Source of the DNA: Fennellomyces sp. T-0311
Lineage: Eukaryota; Mucoromycota; Mucoromycetes; Mucorales; Lichtheimiaceae
Length of the DNA stretch: 64,000 bases
Direction of reading: 5' to 3'
NCBI GenBank assembly: GCA_025266875.1
Contig: JALLLT010000008.1
Span: 1,240,001-1,304,000 of the forward strand
A model generated the notes under the pieces. It was given only the letters and a program-made list of their open reading frames with translations. It was not told where the DNA came from and did not search any database. Position numbers and translations under genes: made by a program. Shown piece by piece: positions 1 to 10,562 of the stretch. Positions within the stretch are counted from its first letter, which is position 1. Each line of letters starts with the position of its first letter.

Positions 1-356
1 GTTTTGACGTAAATGGTTTTGCTTTCTATAAGCAACTGAAAATGTCCAAAAAAAAGTAGTTGGCTGCTTGTAAACAAAAGTAATCAGAGAACGTATTTCA
101 TCTATTGTGGTTTGAGTGACTACTTTCAATGTACGTACTCAGTATATACCTGACATTTTGAAACAAAGTATTGAATTACTGGTAATGGAGCCTCAGAAGC
201 TCTGGAAGACGTCGTGTCTAGTGGTGATAGAAAAGTAGTATTCTTCACCCATCAAAAAGATCATCTATCAACTCATACGAATAAACTCGAAAATATGTAG
301 TGTAATACCCTCAGAATTATAAATCAAGTACCAAGTGTGGGTAATATATATAACTT
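1..356. other. 3' flank of TRAPPC12, no gene seen
   Basis: AT-rich sequence downstream of the TRAPPC12 stop. Short open frames overlap here on both strands but none shows a recognisable domain or plausible splice structure. It probably holds the 3' UTR of the minus-strand gene. Confidence 0.4.
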
Positions 357-2098
357 TTATTGCAACTTTATACAATCAGCTTGGAATGAATCGCCTACCC
401 ATCGAGCCACTTGCTTCATCACATCCACCTTTTTGCCAGTGGCGGGATCGTGGCGTAACTCGTACAATGTGCACAAGTTCATTACCGCCGTCTCGCAGGT
501 ACCGGCCGAAGTTGGGTTCTGTAAGGTCATCGTTGATAACAAATTGATGGCCGCACTTAGCTGACCCATATACACTTGGCAAACGGCCAAATTATTCACC
601 ACCTATAGCTCCCATGTTAGAACATGTGTTACTTACAGTATGGACGAACATACCACAAGATTTTCTTTGTTGTTATCGAGTACCTTTTGTAATACTTCAG
701 CCGCTTCTCTCCACTCTCCTTTGGCTATATACAAAAATGCTCTACTATGTAATGAGTAACAGGGCCACGCAACAAAAAAAAAAGACATTACTTGTTCATT
801 TGGATCGTTTCCAGAATCGTGGTATTCTGGTCCTTTGCATCTTTTTCTATCTGGCCATAGACGCGTTCAGCTGCTTCCACATCTCCCAACTAATGTACCA
901 TGTCAGCCATGACATTGTTTTCCTTGAGACAGCGTACCTGTAAGTATAAGCGACCCAGGGCAGACAAAACATCCATATCTTCCCGTCCATCCTTTGTACC
1001 AAATTGGCTCAAAACCATTTCCATCGTATTTGCTGCGCCCACCAAATCATTCATTTCCATCATTTGGGTTGCTGTTACCAAATAGACTTGCACTTCGCGC
1101 TGTCGCCATGGCCCCGGAGCGCTCTTAGCACCCATCTATTGCCATATTGTTAGGTCGAATGAACGTACAGCAACGAGAAGAATCGCGACAGGATACCTTT
1201 TTGCAGTGAACTGCGAGCATGGTAAGACGTTCCAGTGAGACGAGTGGGTATTTGAGCCAGGCCGGTAAACAGGCCCATAATACATGTAGTTCAAATGGTA
1301 CCATGCTCCCATAGTGATCTGGTATGTTGTGAAATTCATACGTGAGTTCAGGTCGGTTCAGATCGCCTAGTTTATCCATTTCGGCTGAGGCGAGTTGGTA
1401 TAGTCCGAGTTTAGTCAGTGCAAGTAGTCGCAAATGCCATAGCTAGTCCCAACATGAGTAAATCAGTTTTTTTCCCTGACGACTTTTGCTGTAGATAGTT
1501 TACCTGAAGAATTTGATCCAGTTCGTTAGGGTTGGATTGAACCAGTTGTTGCCGTGCATACCGAGCCACTGCTCGCCACATATTATTTGACTAAATAAGA
1601 TTACTTGAGTGTTTGCGCATACAGCGGAAAGCGATATACGTTACCACTAGATTGACGACACCTTCTGGATTTTCGGCTGAGCCAACGTTACGCTGCGGGC
1701 GTTGGTCGGGCGGAATATATCGTTCCACCAGTTCCGAAAATGCATCATTCTACGGACGGTTATCAGAAAAAAAAAGAAAAGCTACCGTTGTCAAAGAAAA
1801 AAAAATGTACCACAGGAATATCATAAAATGCGGTACTGCTTGTCAAATGGTGTCCTATTAGAGCTGCAGTATTATCGCTGCTAGCACGTTGTCGAGTGTT
1901 GCCACGCGACATGGATATTGATGTCCGCGTCGTCCGCCGTTCATCTTCCGGCGACAATGCCAAGGACCGTACCGATGGCGAGGCTGTGGAAGGCGAGCCA
2001 ATGCTGACATTGTCGGGTAATGTACGTGGCGCGGTGTCTACGAGCGAATCGTCATCGTCTTTGCTGGCATCAAACAGATCGTTGTTATTGTTGTCCAT
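357..2098 (-). CDS. TRAPPC12: TRAPP complex subunit 12 (TPR protein)
   Basis: Role (family knowledge): subunit of the TRAPPIII tethering complex in ER-Golgi and autophagic membrane traffic. Eight exons (5' to 3'): 2098-1811 (or 1814), 1749-1645, 1590-1504, 1442-1197, 1135-938, 889-792, 741-654, 602-357; all junctions are GT-AG and keep frame, giving about 455 aa. The acidic, Ser/Thr-rich N-terminus (MDNNNNDLFD) is followed by the family block SxxxWRAVARYARQQL and, about 40 residues later, the TRAPPC12 signature YEFHNIPDHYGSMVPFELHV. The C-terminal half is helical TPR-like (for example YIAKGEWREAAEVL). The first donor is ambiguous by one codon. The N-terminus is shorter than in animals, as expected for a fungal form. 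I am confident of the family from the GSMVPF block and the tail repeats. Confidence 0.88.
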
Positions 2099-3437
2099 GG
2101 CGAGAAAGAGGAAAACTGTCTGCTGGAACCAAAATTAAACCGAAAGAAAATCAACGGTTGCACGAACAGCCTCTTTGCGCCTCTGATACTTTCAGGTTCA
2201 ATAGGCCCCTGTTAATTGCCTAGGTATATCTCGACACATCCCTAATATACATCTCTGGATGCCGCATGCCGATAACTTGGAAGGTTGAATATGATGTTAC
2301 TGCCGAAAGACGTTATCAGAGTCCTTTTTTTTTTATCCGCGTGCATCAATACTGTCTATACTCCAAATAAAGCAAAACTTGAGCTGATGAACACTCCTAT
2401 TGACTACATATTTATGGAAAAGACGTAGCTTCATTCGGTCAGTAAAGCATATAAGAATTCTAACGGAAGCAAGGGTGTAAGAGCGATCGTTATTAGCTCG
2501 ACCATCATATCGAGTTCCGGATACTATGTATATATCAGGATACGTTTCCATCACCGATCGCGTTCGACAGTTTTTTTCTATTCCACTAATGCGTCCTTGA
2601 TGTCACAGCACTTGATATGAATTCTTCATGTCAATAATGCTTGTACGTATGCCTTCTCTGGGAATCCAAACGCCGTGTTGGTCACTATATATTGCTATGC
2701 AATTGTAGTGATATCGATTGAGAGCAGGATGTTATAATGTGGTCACCTCTGCGACGCTCCTATTATTATTTGTAACAGCACCATCCTTGCCACTGTGCAT
2801 GGATAAGCCGTACAAGTGCTAATACGTTTGATTACCACTGGAGGTCGTTTCGCGCATTTCGAAAAATGGTATGGAATACCCATCTGACCATCCGGGTTTT
2901 TGTACTGCATTCGTTTGGGCAATAATGCCAACGACAACATATTATCATTGCTTCATCCAAACGACGATGGAACCGTACGTCATCCGGTAGTGCATAGCTC
3001 TAACAAGGACAAGGGTGGACGCGTGAGCCGATCAGTAAATTTAAGCTCGGAAAACGGTAACTGCTGCTGTCCGGTGCATTGGCAAGCATTTAGATTTAGC
3101 CGGGATGATCACCAATATACAAATGCCTTACATATGAAAAAGAAAAGTAGAAAAACTCACAAGCGTCAGCCGCTGCAAGTAACGTTGAAAGATGAATGCT
3201 TATGTTATGTTAGATCTGACAGTCTGTATTACATCGTATGTATCTTAGCCACCTGATAACACAATACTAAACTGGTCTACAGCATACAAAGGTTTTTTTA
3301 TTGACAATGATCAGGTTGTGTTGCATCAAACAAAACTTTCCATGAATAAAAAAAGCCTATCTATTGATGACACTATAAAAGACATCGCTTAAACAACAAT
3401 CACTTATTTTGAACTCTTGCTCTTTTTGTGATCCAAC
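2099..3437. other. Intergenic region between divergent genes
   Basis: About 1.3 kb separating the start of TRAPPC12 (-) from the homeodomain gene (+), presumably holding both promoters. Open frames here (one of 119 codons at 2900-3256 lacks an early ATG) show no domain or splice support. I see no RNA gene or mobile element. Confidence 0.4.
3374..3380 (+). promoter_or_regulatory. TATA-box candidate of the homeodomain gene
   Basis: TATAAAA lies 58 nt upstream of the ATG at 3438, followed by a short A/T-rich leader. Spacing fits a TATA box with a short 5' UTR; no start site can be confirmed from sequence. Confidence 0.5.
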
Positions 3438-4475
3438 ATGATGCTTCCAGCCACTTCCTATGCAAGTTACAGTAGCGTTCAAATACCATCACAGGTCACA
3501 TTGCCCAACCATCTTTCTCAAGTAGACAAGGCACCGAACGTGTTGGCAGAGTTTGATAGTAAAAAGTGGGTCGATGAGCTATTGAAGCTTAGCCCTGAAC
3601 TAGAGCCAAGCATCCGAAACGAGTATCTATATCGGCCATTGACCCATACCCAGCCTGGATTAGGATTCGACTCAAACGTATCATGTTTACTGCCTTTGGG
3701 CTCTCCACTGGACCAGCAAATAACGCCAAAGCTGACGTATGCTGGTTCTGATTCTGCTTACTGGTATAGCAGCTCATGTCAACAAAACTATCCATGGTAC
3801 TCTGCCCGGTCTTTACCCTACCCTACCCGAGGGCCATGGATTCTTCCAAGACTTGAATGTGTGGAGCCGCCATATCCTTACGTTGAACGTCGCATGTTGC
3901 CAATTCACAATGATGACCAGCAGCCTCTAGCCTTGCGCGAACCGTTGACATGTTTTCTCAAGTATGTATTTCCGGTTGAGGCACATCATTGCAAGAAGTC
4001 AAGCGACGACAAAGAAAAGTCTCGTGTATCTCAAAAACGTCACCAATCAAGCACCGGAACACGTCATTATACCAAGACATTATATGATCCCAAGATGAGC
4101 TATCATTTGAATAAGCTGCTTTTCGATACCATCGGCAATGATCGCAAGCCCACAAAATCAGAGCGCTACTATATCGAAAAGAAAACGGGCATTAGTTCGC
4201 GCCGTCTTACATATTGGTTGTCGAACCACAAATGCCGCTTCCAACTCGAACTGAGAGCCTACAGGCGACTCTGCTTGGAGGGGCAGATCTACAGTTTCGA
4301 CACATTTTTGGAGTACTGCCAACAACACACTGTGCCTGAATTGAAAGGACGAAGTACGGATTTTGTGTCGATATTTTTGAGTAATGAAGCTTTGCTGGGT
4401 GGTGAGAAGCCCGCTTACTGCGATGACGATCAACTCTTATCCAAAACTGCCCCTTGCGTCTCGGCTACTACTTGA
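3438..4475 (+). CDS. Divergent homeodomain-like protein
   Basis: Single-exon gene of 345 aa. Residues ~205-270 look like a variant homeodomain: a Lys/Arg-rich arm, a first helix (LNKLLFDTIG), a P-T-x-x-E-R turn, and a recognition helix RRLTYWLSNHKCRF in which Trp260, Asn263 and Arg267 match the near-invariant W48, N51 and R55 of homeodomains. Positions 49 (Leu for Phe) and 53 (Lys for Arg) deviate, so it is divergent. The N-terminal ~190 residues are Pro/Tyr/Ser-rich without a known domain, and the region after the homeodomain is helical then disordered. A role as a sequence-specific DNA-binding regulator is inferred from the helix only. No intron is needed. The second Met immediately follows the first, so the start could be one codon later. 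Confidence 0.62.
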   Translation: MMLPATSYASYSSVQIPSQVTLPNHLSQVDKAPNVLAEFDSKKWVDELLKLSPELEPSIRNEYLYRPLTHTQPGLGFDSNVSCLLPLGSPLDQQITPKLTYAGSDSAYWYSSSCQQNYPWYSARSLPYPTRGPWILPRLECVEPPYPYVERRMLPIHNDDQQPLALREPLTCFLKYVFPVEAHHCKKSSDDKEKSRVSQKRHQSSTGTRHYTKTLYDPKMSYHLNKLLFDTIGNDRKPTKSERYYIEKKTGISSRRLTYWLSNHKCRFQLELRAYRRLCLEGQIYSFDTFLEYCQQHTVPELKGRSTDFVSIFLSNEALLGGEKPAYCDDDQLLSKTAPCVSATT

Positions 4476-4865
4476 ACACTACCTTGCTACTGAAACACAT
4501 CTGCAATAAAAAAAAAGCACATCTTGCTGAGTTGACTTGCAAGGAGTCGCATTGCATACACTGAGATCTACGTATACTTTAAACAGAGCCGCGGTTTGAG
4601 GCTCATATATGCTGCAGACAGGATACGCATGCAGACATGACAGCACCGGAATCTGTCACAACGCAAGGTGTAGAAATCGGGGCCGTCATGCTTTCAACCC
4701 CATCACTTCTGCGAGCTTAATCCACCCATGTGTGTAGCCAGGACGATCATACAGAGTCTTCAGCTGAGGACAGAATGGATCGATGCATGGATCGTATCCT
4801 TTAATTAAAGAAACTTTTTGGATGAAACATGAATATAAAAAAAATGTGCTGAAAATGGTATGCGC
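4476..4865. other. Convergent 3' region
   Basis: 390 nt between the stops of the homeodomain gene (+) and beta-tubulin (-). It should hold both 3' UTRs and poly(A) signals (AATAAA at 4504 on the plus strand). No gene is seen. Confidence 0.45.
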
Positions 4866-6480
4866 TTATTCCTCCATGGGCATCTCGTCCTCTTCCTCCT
4901 CTTCTTCGTCCAGATACTCCTCATCATAGTCGTCCACGGTGGCTTCTTGGTACTGCTGGTACTCGGAAACCAAATCGTTCATGTTGGACTCGGCTTCGGT
5001 GAACTCCATCTCGTCCATACCCTCCCCGGTGTACCAGTGCAAGAAAGCCTTGCGACGGAACATGGCGGTGAACTGCTCGTTGACGCGCTTGAACAGGTCC
5101 TGGATGGCGGTGCTGTTACCGATGAAAGTGCCGCTCATCTGCAGACCCACCGGGGGGATGTCGCAAAGGGAGGACTTGACGCTGTTGGGAATCCATTCGA
5201 CAAAGTAGGACGAGTTCTTTTGCTGGACGGCCAGCATTTGGTTCTCGACCTCCTTGGTGGACAGGCGGCCACGGAACATGGTGGCGACCGTCAAGTAGCG
5301 ACCGTGGCGAGGATCCGAGGCGGCCATCATGTTGCGGGCATCGAACATCTGGGCAGTCAGCTCGGGGACGCTCAGGTTGCGGTATTGCTGCGAGTTGAAG
5401 GCTGTCAGGGGTGCAACGCCCACCATGAAAAAGTGCAGACGGGGGAAGGGCACCATGTTGACGCACAGCTTGCGCAGGTCCGAGTTCAGCTGGCCGGGGA
5501 AACGCAGCGAGGTGGAGACGCCGGACATGACAGCCGAGACGAGTTGGTTCAAGTCGCCATAGCCGGGGTTGGTCAGCTTCAATGTGCGGAAGCAGATGTC
5601 ATACAAGGCTTCGTTGTCAATGCAGAACGTGGCGTCACAGTTCTCGACGAGCTGATGGACGGACAAGACGGCGTTGTAGGGTTCGACGACCGTGTCGGAC
5701 ACCTTGGGCGATGGAACGACCGAGTACGTGCTCAGAATACGGTCGGGGTATTCTTCACGGATCTTGGAAAGCAGCAACGAGCCCATGCCAGAGCCGGTGC
5801 CACCGCCCAGCGAGTGTGCCAACTGGAAACCTTGCAGACAGTCGGTGTTCTCTGCTTCCTTGCGAACAACGTCCATCACTGACTCGACCAGCTCCGCGCC
5901 TTCGGTGTAGTAGCCCTTGGCCCACGAGTTGCCTGCGCCGGACTGTGCGTTGATGAAATTGTCCGGTCGGAAGAGCTTGCCGTATGTGCTGCTGCGAATG
6001 GCATCCATGGTGGCGGGTTCCAGGTCGACAATCACCGATCTAAGCCGCTCTGTGTCAGATGCCACTGCCCATTGGGCTCCGTCTGTCTGCAAAGCCTTAC
6101 CTTGGCACATATTTGCCCTGGAAACCTTCGTTGTAGAACACGTTGATGCGTTCGAGCTGCAGGTCGTTGTCACCCACGTATTCACCGTTGGGATCGATGC
6201 CATGCTCAGCACTGATGGTTTCCCAGAACTTTTGGCCAATCTATCATACAGAAGCGTGTAAACACGTGCGCCCTCCTTATATCTCCGTTGCCCTGGCGCT
6301 CCTTCTCGCAGAACCACCCACTCTCCCCTCGCTTCCCTGCCGGAGAAATATCGATTACTTACTTGATTACCGCATTGGCCTGTTCATTGCACAGGAGAAA
6401 AAAGGGGGAGAAGGAATGAGTTACGACGCTACAAGATTCAGAGTGAACGTACCAGCTTGGACATGAATGATTTCTCTCAT
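4866..6480 (-). CDS. Beta-tubulin
   Basis: Beta subunit of the alpha/beta-tubulin dimer that polymerises into microtubules. Exons 6480-6453, 6379-6363 (a 17-nt microexon), 6240-6101 and 6039-4866 give 452 aa, the usual length. The start MREII is the universal autoregulatory N-terminus. Also visible are QAGQCGNQIG, the GTP-binding loop GGGTGSGMG (residues 140-148), and an acidic C-terminal tail with a run of Glu ending MPMEE. Numbering matches animal and fungal beta-tubulins without gaps through residue 200, where residue 167 is Tyr and 198 is Ala, positions tied to benzimidazole insensitivity. The tail is longer and more acidic than in many fungi. Mucorales usually carry several beta-tubulin paralogues, so no paralogue symbol is assigned. 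Confidence 0.98.
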
Positions 6481-6854
6481 GGGGACGGTGTTGTGGGGTA
6501 AATGGAATAAGTGAAGAGGCTATTGTGCATGCATTAGTCCTGCGCGTGTCGTCGAACAGTGCCCAGCGGAATGACTCACAAGTTTGAGGAAAGGAAGAAG
6601 GGAAACAAGGAAGGTATAGCAAAAAAAACAAGTGAAGGAAAAAAAAAAGACAGGCGCTTCTTCACCCTTTCCTCCGTTTTTCTAGCGCCTCAGTCACATC
6701 GCGCGTTCGCGTTTTGAAAATAAACGCAAACAACGCGCTCACAGCACACGTGCAAATTGTCATGTTACGCAGACAACGTGGCATGCACGGACGCTTTGTA
6801 CACGAGGAAAACGTCACTTTTTTTTTATTATTATTATTTCACAAACGCATGCCG
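6481..6854. other. Beta-tubulin upstream / HRP1-like 3' region
   Basis: 374 nt between the beta-tubulin start and the stop of the RNA-binding gene, both on the minus strand. It contains A-rich runs near 6620-6645 (T-rich on the sense strand) and no supported gene. It should include the tubulin promoter and 5' UTR. Confidence 0.4.
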
Positions 6855-8775
6855 CTAGTAAGGGCGATAATGGTGCTGGTTTCTTGCTTGGGATGCGTGC
6901 AATGCTCCGCCACCCGTTCCTGTGCGTTCGGAGGAGCGATCCTTCGACCTTCGCTCCTCACGCCGGCTATCCTGGTCGTCACGGTCGTCGTCGCCACCCT
7001 CGTCGTAGCCATTGCCTCCGCCGCGGCCATAGTAACTGTTGCCACCCATATAACCATTGCCGTTACCGCCGCCGGAGCCGCCCCCGCCGCGGCCGTAATA
7101 AGCCGCCGCCATGTTGTAGTTGCCGTAGCCATACATGTTTGGATACATACCGCCCATGCCATAATTGCCGCGACTCTGCGCGCCGTAGTTGGCAGCCCCG
7201 GCGTAGCGTGTGTTGGGCATATATCCACCGCGAGCACCGGCACCTCCGAACGGCTGGTTGAACGGACCTTGTTGCTGTTGCCGCATCTGCTTGGACTTGG
7301 GCATTGCCTTCTTGACTTCGATGGGTTTGTTCTTGATGGCCAGGTCTGTACGCCGCAAAGCCTCCTCCACGCCGTTGCTGTCTTCGAAAGTAATGAACCC
7401 GAAACCACGTGGCCTGCCCGTGTCGCGGTCCGTCATTAAGGTGGCGTCAATGACTTTGCCAAATTGTGTAAAGAAATCGCGGAATTCATCTTCGTCGACT
7501 TCTGGAGAAATGCCACCAACAAAAATTTTCTCGGTCTTGTCCTGCTCTTCTCGTGGAATAGCGCGTTTTGGATCGATCTATAGCCCTCGTTAATTTACAC
7601 GCAGCAGCGCTAACCACTTGTTCGTCTTACCCGCTTGCCGTCCAGATAATGGTCCTGGCTCACAATCGTATCAATCGCCGCATGGTCGGCCATGGTCAGG
7701 AAGCCAAAGCCGCGCGACCGGCCGGTGCTTGGGTCACGCATGACCACGCAGTCCATGACCTCGCCAAACTGCGAGAAGTACTGGCGTAGTGATTCTACAA
7801 GTTAGAAATGTGCATCAGTCACGCTATCTAGCGGTCGTCGCCGCACATGCTTCTGATCCTTGTTGCCGCCACATTGCCCACAAGCAAAAACTGGCTTACC
7901 ATCGGTCGTTTCCCAATTTAGCCCTCCGATAAACATCTTTCTATATTTTATACAAGAGATTTTTGCATACAAATAATGGTAGATATAAATTATTAATGAT
8001 TAACTGTTCTCAAATACCTAGGTAGCACTAAACCTGCGTGGAGAGAGAGAGAGAGACAGAGAGTGGTGGAGGAGAGGAGAACGAGTGTGGGGCATGCGCT
8101 AGCTCTTTTCTCCCTCAAACTACAAATCTACCCTCTACTTGCTCTACTCTATCTGCCTTCTCCTTTCCTTGCCGCCCTTCGCGTGCCACGCGCCGTCGCC
8201 AGAGCGAGAGAGCGCTTCTCCTCTCTTCCTCCACCTCCTCCTTCTTCTCTGAAGCAGAAGAAAACCACAAATAAAGGAAACATAGCTTACCCTTCGTCTT
8301 GATTTGCTGCACTGGCCACCGGTGGTGGTTTGCGACTTCCCTCTTCGTCCCCAGCCTGCTGCTGGAACTGCTGTTGCTGTTGCTGCTGCTGCTGTTGCTG
8401 ACGGAAGTGCCGCTGGAACATTTGCTGCATCTGGTATGGATTCGCCATCTGCTGTAGTGTCCGTTGGTACGCAGCATACTGGTACATGTTGGGAGGAAAT
8501 CCGCCCCACATCATGGGTTGCTGTGGTTGACGTTGCGGTGAATATCCCATATACTGCTGCTGCTGTTGCTGTTGCTTGTTTTCATCATCCCGATGCGGTG
8601 ATGGATCGGCTGTGGCTGCAGACGGATCGTACGGCTCTTCCTTTGATTCTTGCTGTGGCTCATCACCCGTCAACGCGTCTTTGTAGTCATCCCCATAAAT
8701 GTCGGTGTTGCCATAAGAATCTTCCTTGACCGTATTATACACGTTGTAAAGCTCGTCATCGAAATCATCGGCCAT
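6855..8775 (-). CDS. Two-RRM hnRNP protein, Hrp1/Nab4-like
   Basis: Nuclear RNA-binding protein of the Hrp1/hnRNP A family; in yeast Hrp1 acts in mRNA 3'-end cleavage and export. Exons 8775-8291, about 7940-7900, 7794-7631 and 7577-6855 give ~470 aa. Residues 1-160 are acidic, then Gln-rich with two polyQ tracts. RRM1 starts at ~163 with RNP2 MFIGGL and RNP1 RGFGFLTM. RRM2 follows with RNP2 IFVGGI and RNP1 RGFGFITF, ending IEVKKAMPKS. The tail is Gly/Tyr/Asn-rich with RGG-like repeats, typical of proteins that phase-separate. The order (acidic/Q-rich, RRM-RRM, glycine-rich) matches Hrp1 better than Musashi. The first intron (~350 nt) is long for this genome and contains a GA repeat. The same frame stays open upstream to 9168. 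Confidence 0.88.
7941..8290 (-). other. Long first intron with GA microsatellite
   Basis: Intron 1 of the Hrp1-like gene is ~350 nt against the usual 50-70 nt in this window. It contains an imperfect (GA)n run at 8040-8064 and a pyrimidine/purine-biased segment at 8100-8270. It could host splicing or expression control; nothing specific is recognisable. Confidence 0.5.
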
Positions 8776-9168
8776 GGTTGTAATATGTGTGTGTGAGAAA
8801 AAAAACAGAAGACGTGGGTGACGTTTCTGAGCGATAGTTATTTTCATATTTAGATTGCCGCCCGCACAGGAGAGTCCAAAAAATGTCAGCCGATCCCTTA
8901 TGGTGTGGAAAAACTGCGTGTGCAATTGTTGCATGCTGCAAGGGCTACACTTAAAAAAAACCCTCTCCAAGCTGTACTTTTGCATTACTTGCATATTTGG
9001 AAAACCCGTCATTTGGATCGTCGTTATACAGTTGCCTGGTTCCACACGCCTAACCATTCTCCCTGTTTTAGTTATTGGCTCTGCTTGCCACGTACCCATA
9101 GCATTGGTTGCATAGAGCAATGCATGAATGTTGTCAAGCGATTCAATTAGCTCAACTGGAATAGACAA
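8776..9168 (-). other. Open in-frame 5' extension upstream of the Hrp1-like gene
   Basis: The Hrp1-like reading frame continues upstream without a stop for 131 codons to an ATG at 9168. The segment lacks the low-complexity bias of the protein's N-terminus and shows no domain I recognise. The opposite strand is also open here (8905-9150). The ATG at 8775 (MADDFDDEL) looks the natural start, so I treat this as leader sequence or a fragment of an older element rather than coding sequence. Confidence 0.3.
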
Positions 9169-10562
9169 TATCCACGTGCTACTGCGCTAGACAAACTTTA
9201 CGGATAGCCACGTTCACTGTACATCGATACACTTAACTACACTTTTTTCCCCATTCCAAGCCATCCAACAAGTTTGTCCATCGGAAAGGCTGGGCATGGC
9301 ATAACATACTCATTCAAAAACTAGAACATCCTTTACTAAGGATTGGCGTGACACGATTTGGCGTTGTTACCTTTTGTGGATGGCGTACCACCGTCGTCTA
9401 CGTTAGAGTGGATCCAGCGTTATCAGTATATCAGTAAATACGCCATACGTTACTTCCATTAACGCGAGCAACAATCAATTGACACATATTGCATATTGAT
9501 ACCTACTCTCTCTCATTTGCAAATCCTTAATGCTAATCAAATTTCTCGCGAACCTCACGACGACGGGGACAATAAAGTATTCAAGATTTTAGCTTAGATA
9601 CCCGTAGTAGCTGCCCAAGACTCACAGTTTTGCCCTGTTCCGTCGATACAACACTTAATAATGTGGCTAACGTTTTGTCGACCAACATTCACACGTATGT
9701 CTGAAAGGAAGCATTCGAAGATCTCAGCTTTCATGCCATCATCCCCGTCGTACGCACTTGCTCGCCAGTTGGCGCTACCAAGTACATATCACACGCCATA
9801 TGTCATTCATAATTGTACATAGTTCCCCCCTCACTCGACAAAACAAATATGTGTATAAGCGCCTGGTAATTTTCAGCAGTTTGCGCTTTAAAAATTCCTT
9901 AACCCAGCCGAAACACCGAACTATGAGTACATCCAGTTAGAAAGTCCAACCGGTGCGTCTTTCCTGGGTTGGCACGTGTAAGCGAGGTTCTATAGCATCA
10001 CCGTGCTGCCATCGTAAGTACAGAACGCAGTGGGAGAATGTCCAATATTGCTCAAAGTAATGGATTAATTAATTATACGCACTCAGAATAAAAGCATTGG
10101 ATATTACCAATAAGCAATGCCACGCTAAATGCGGCGCACAGTAACCACATTCCGGCGCACTGGCCAGTAGTGTCTAACGTAGGTATTTTCATGTTTATAT
10201 TACTCTTTACGAATATAGTATTTCATAAGTACTTTTTGTCTACTTTATAGAGTCTTTTTTGTGCTTCTTAAGTTACTGCTTGCTAATATGCTCAGAATTC
10301 TATCGCAGGCGAGATCACTGTGTATCGCACATGTAATAAACCTCTTTGACGCACTTGGCAGCTCCAGCCGCATCGATCTTAAGTATAAACGAAACGAGCT
10401 TGGAGCGTGGTAGCTTGGGATCAGGATACACGATCTCGGGTTCAATCTCCTACAGAACAGTGTATGCAGCGAGCACTGTGCTCTAAGCCTCTTGGTGGAC
10501 GTGCGGTCACAAATTTGGATATGATAAGTTCCGGCAGCATTAATCTTTTCTATTTGTAACTT
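9169..10562. other. Intergenic region upstream of BMS1
   Basis: About 1.4 kb between the divergent Hrp1-like gene (-) and BMS1 (+), AT-rich and without a convincing gene. A minus-strand frame at 10245-10811 is a shadow of BMS1 exons and leader. Promoters of both genes should lie here. Confidence 0.4.

Noticed and set aside
2900..3256. 119-codon plus-strand frame in the first intergenic region
   Set aside because: No ATG near its start, no domain, and low-complexity Lys-rich stretches; probably chance.
4860..5882. 340-codon frame antisense to beta-tubulin
   Set aside because: Exact shadow of the tubulin gene; its Leu/Val-rich composition is a by-product of tubulin codon use.
6714..7439. 241-codon frame antisense to the Hrp1-like gene
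   Set aside because: Mirror of the glycine-rich tail on the other strand; no independent support.
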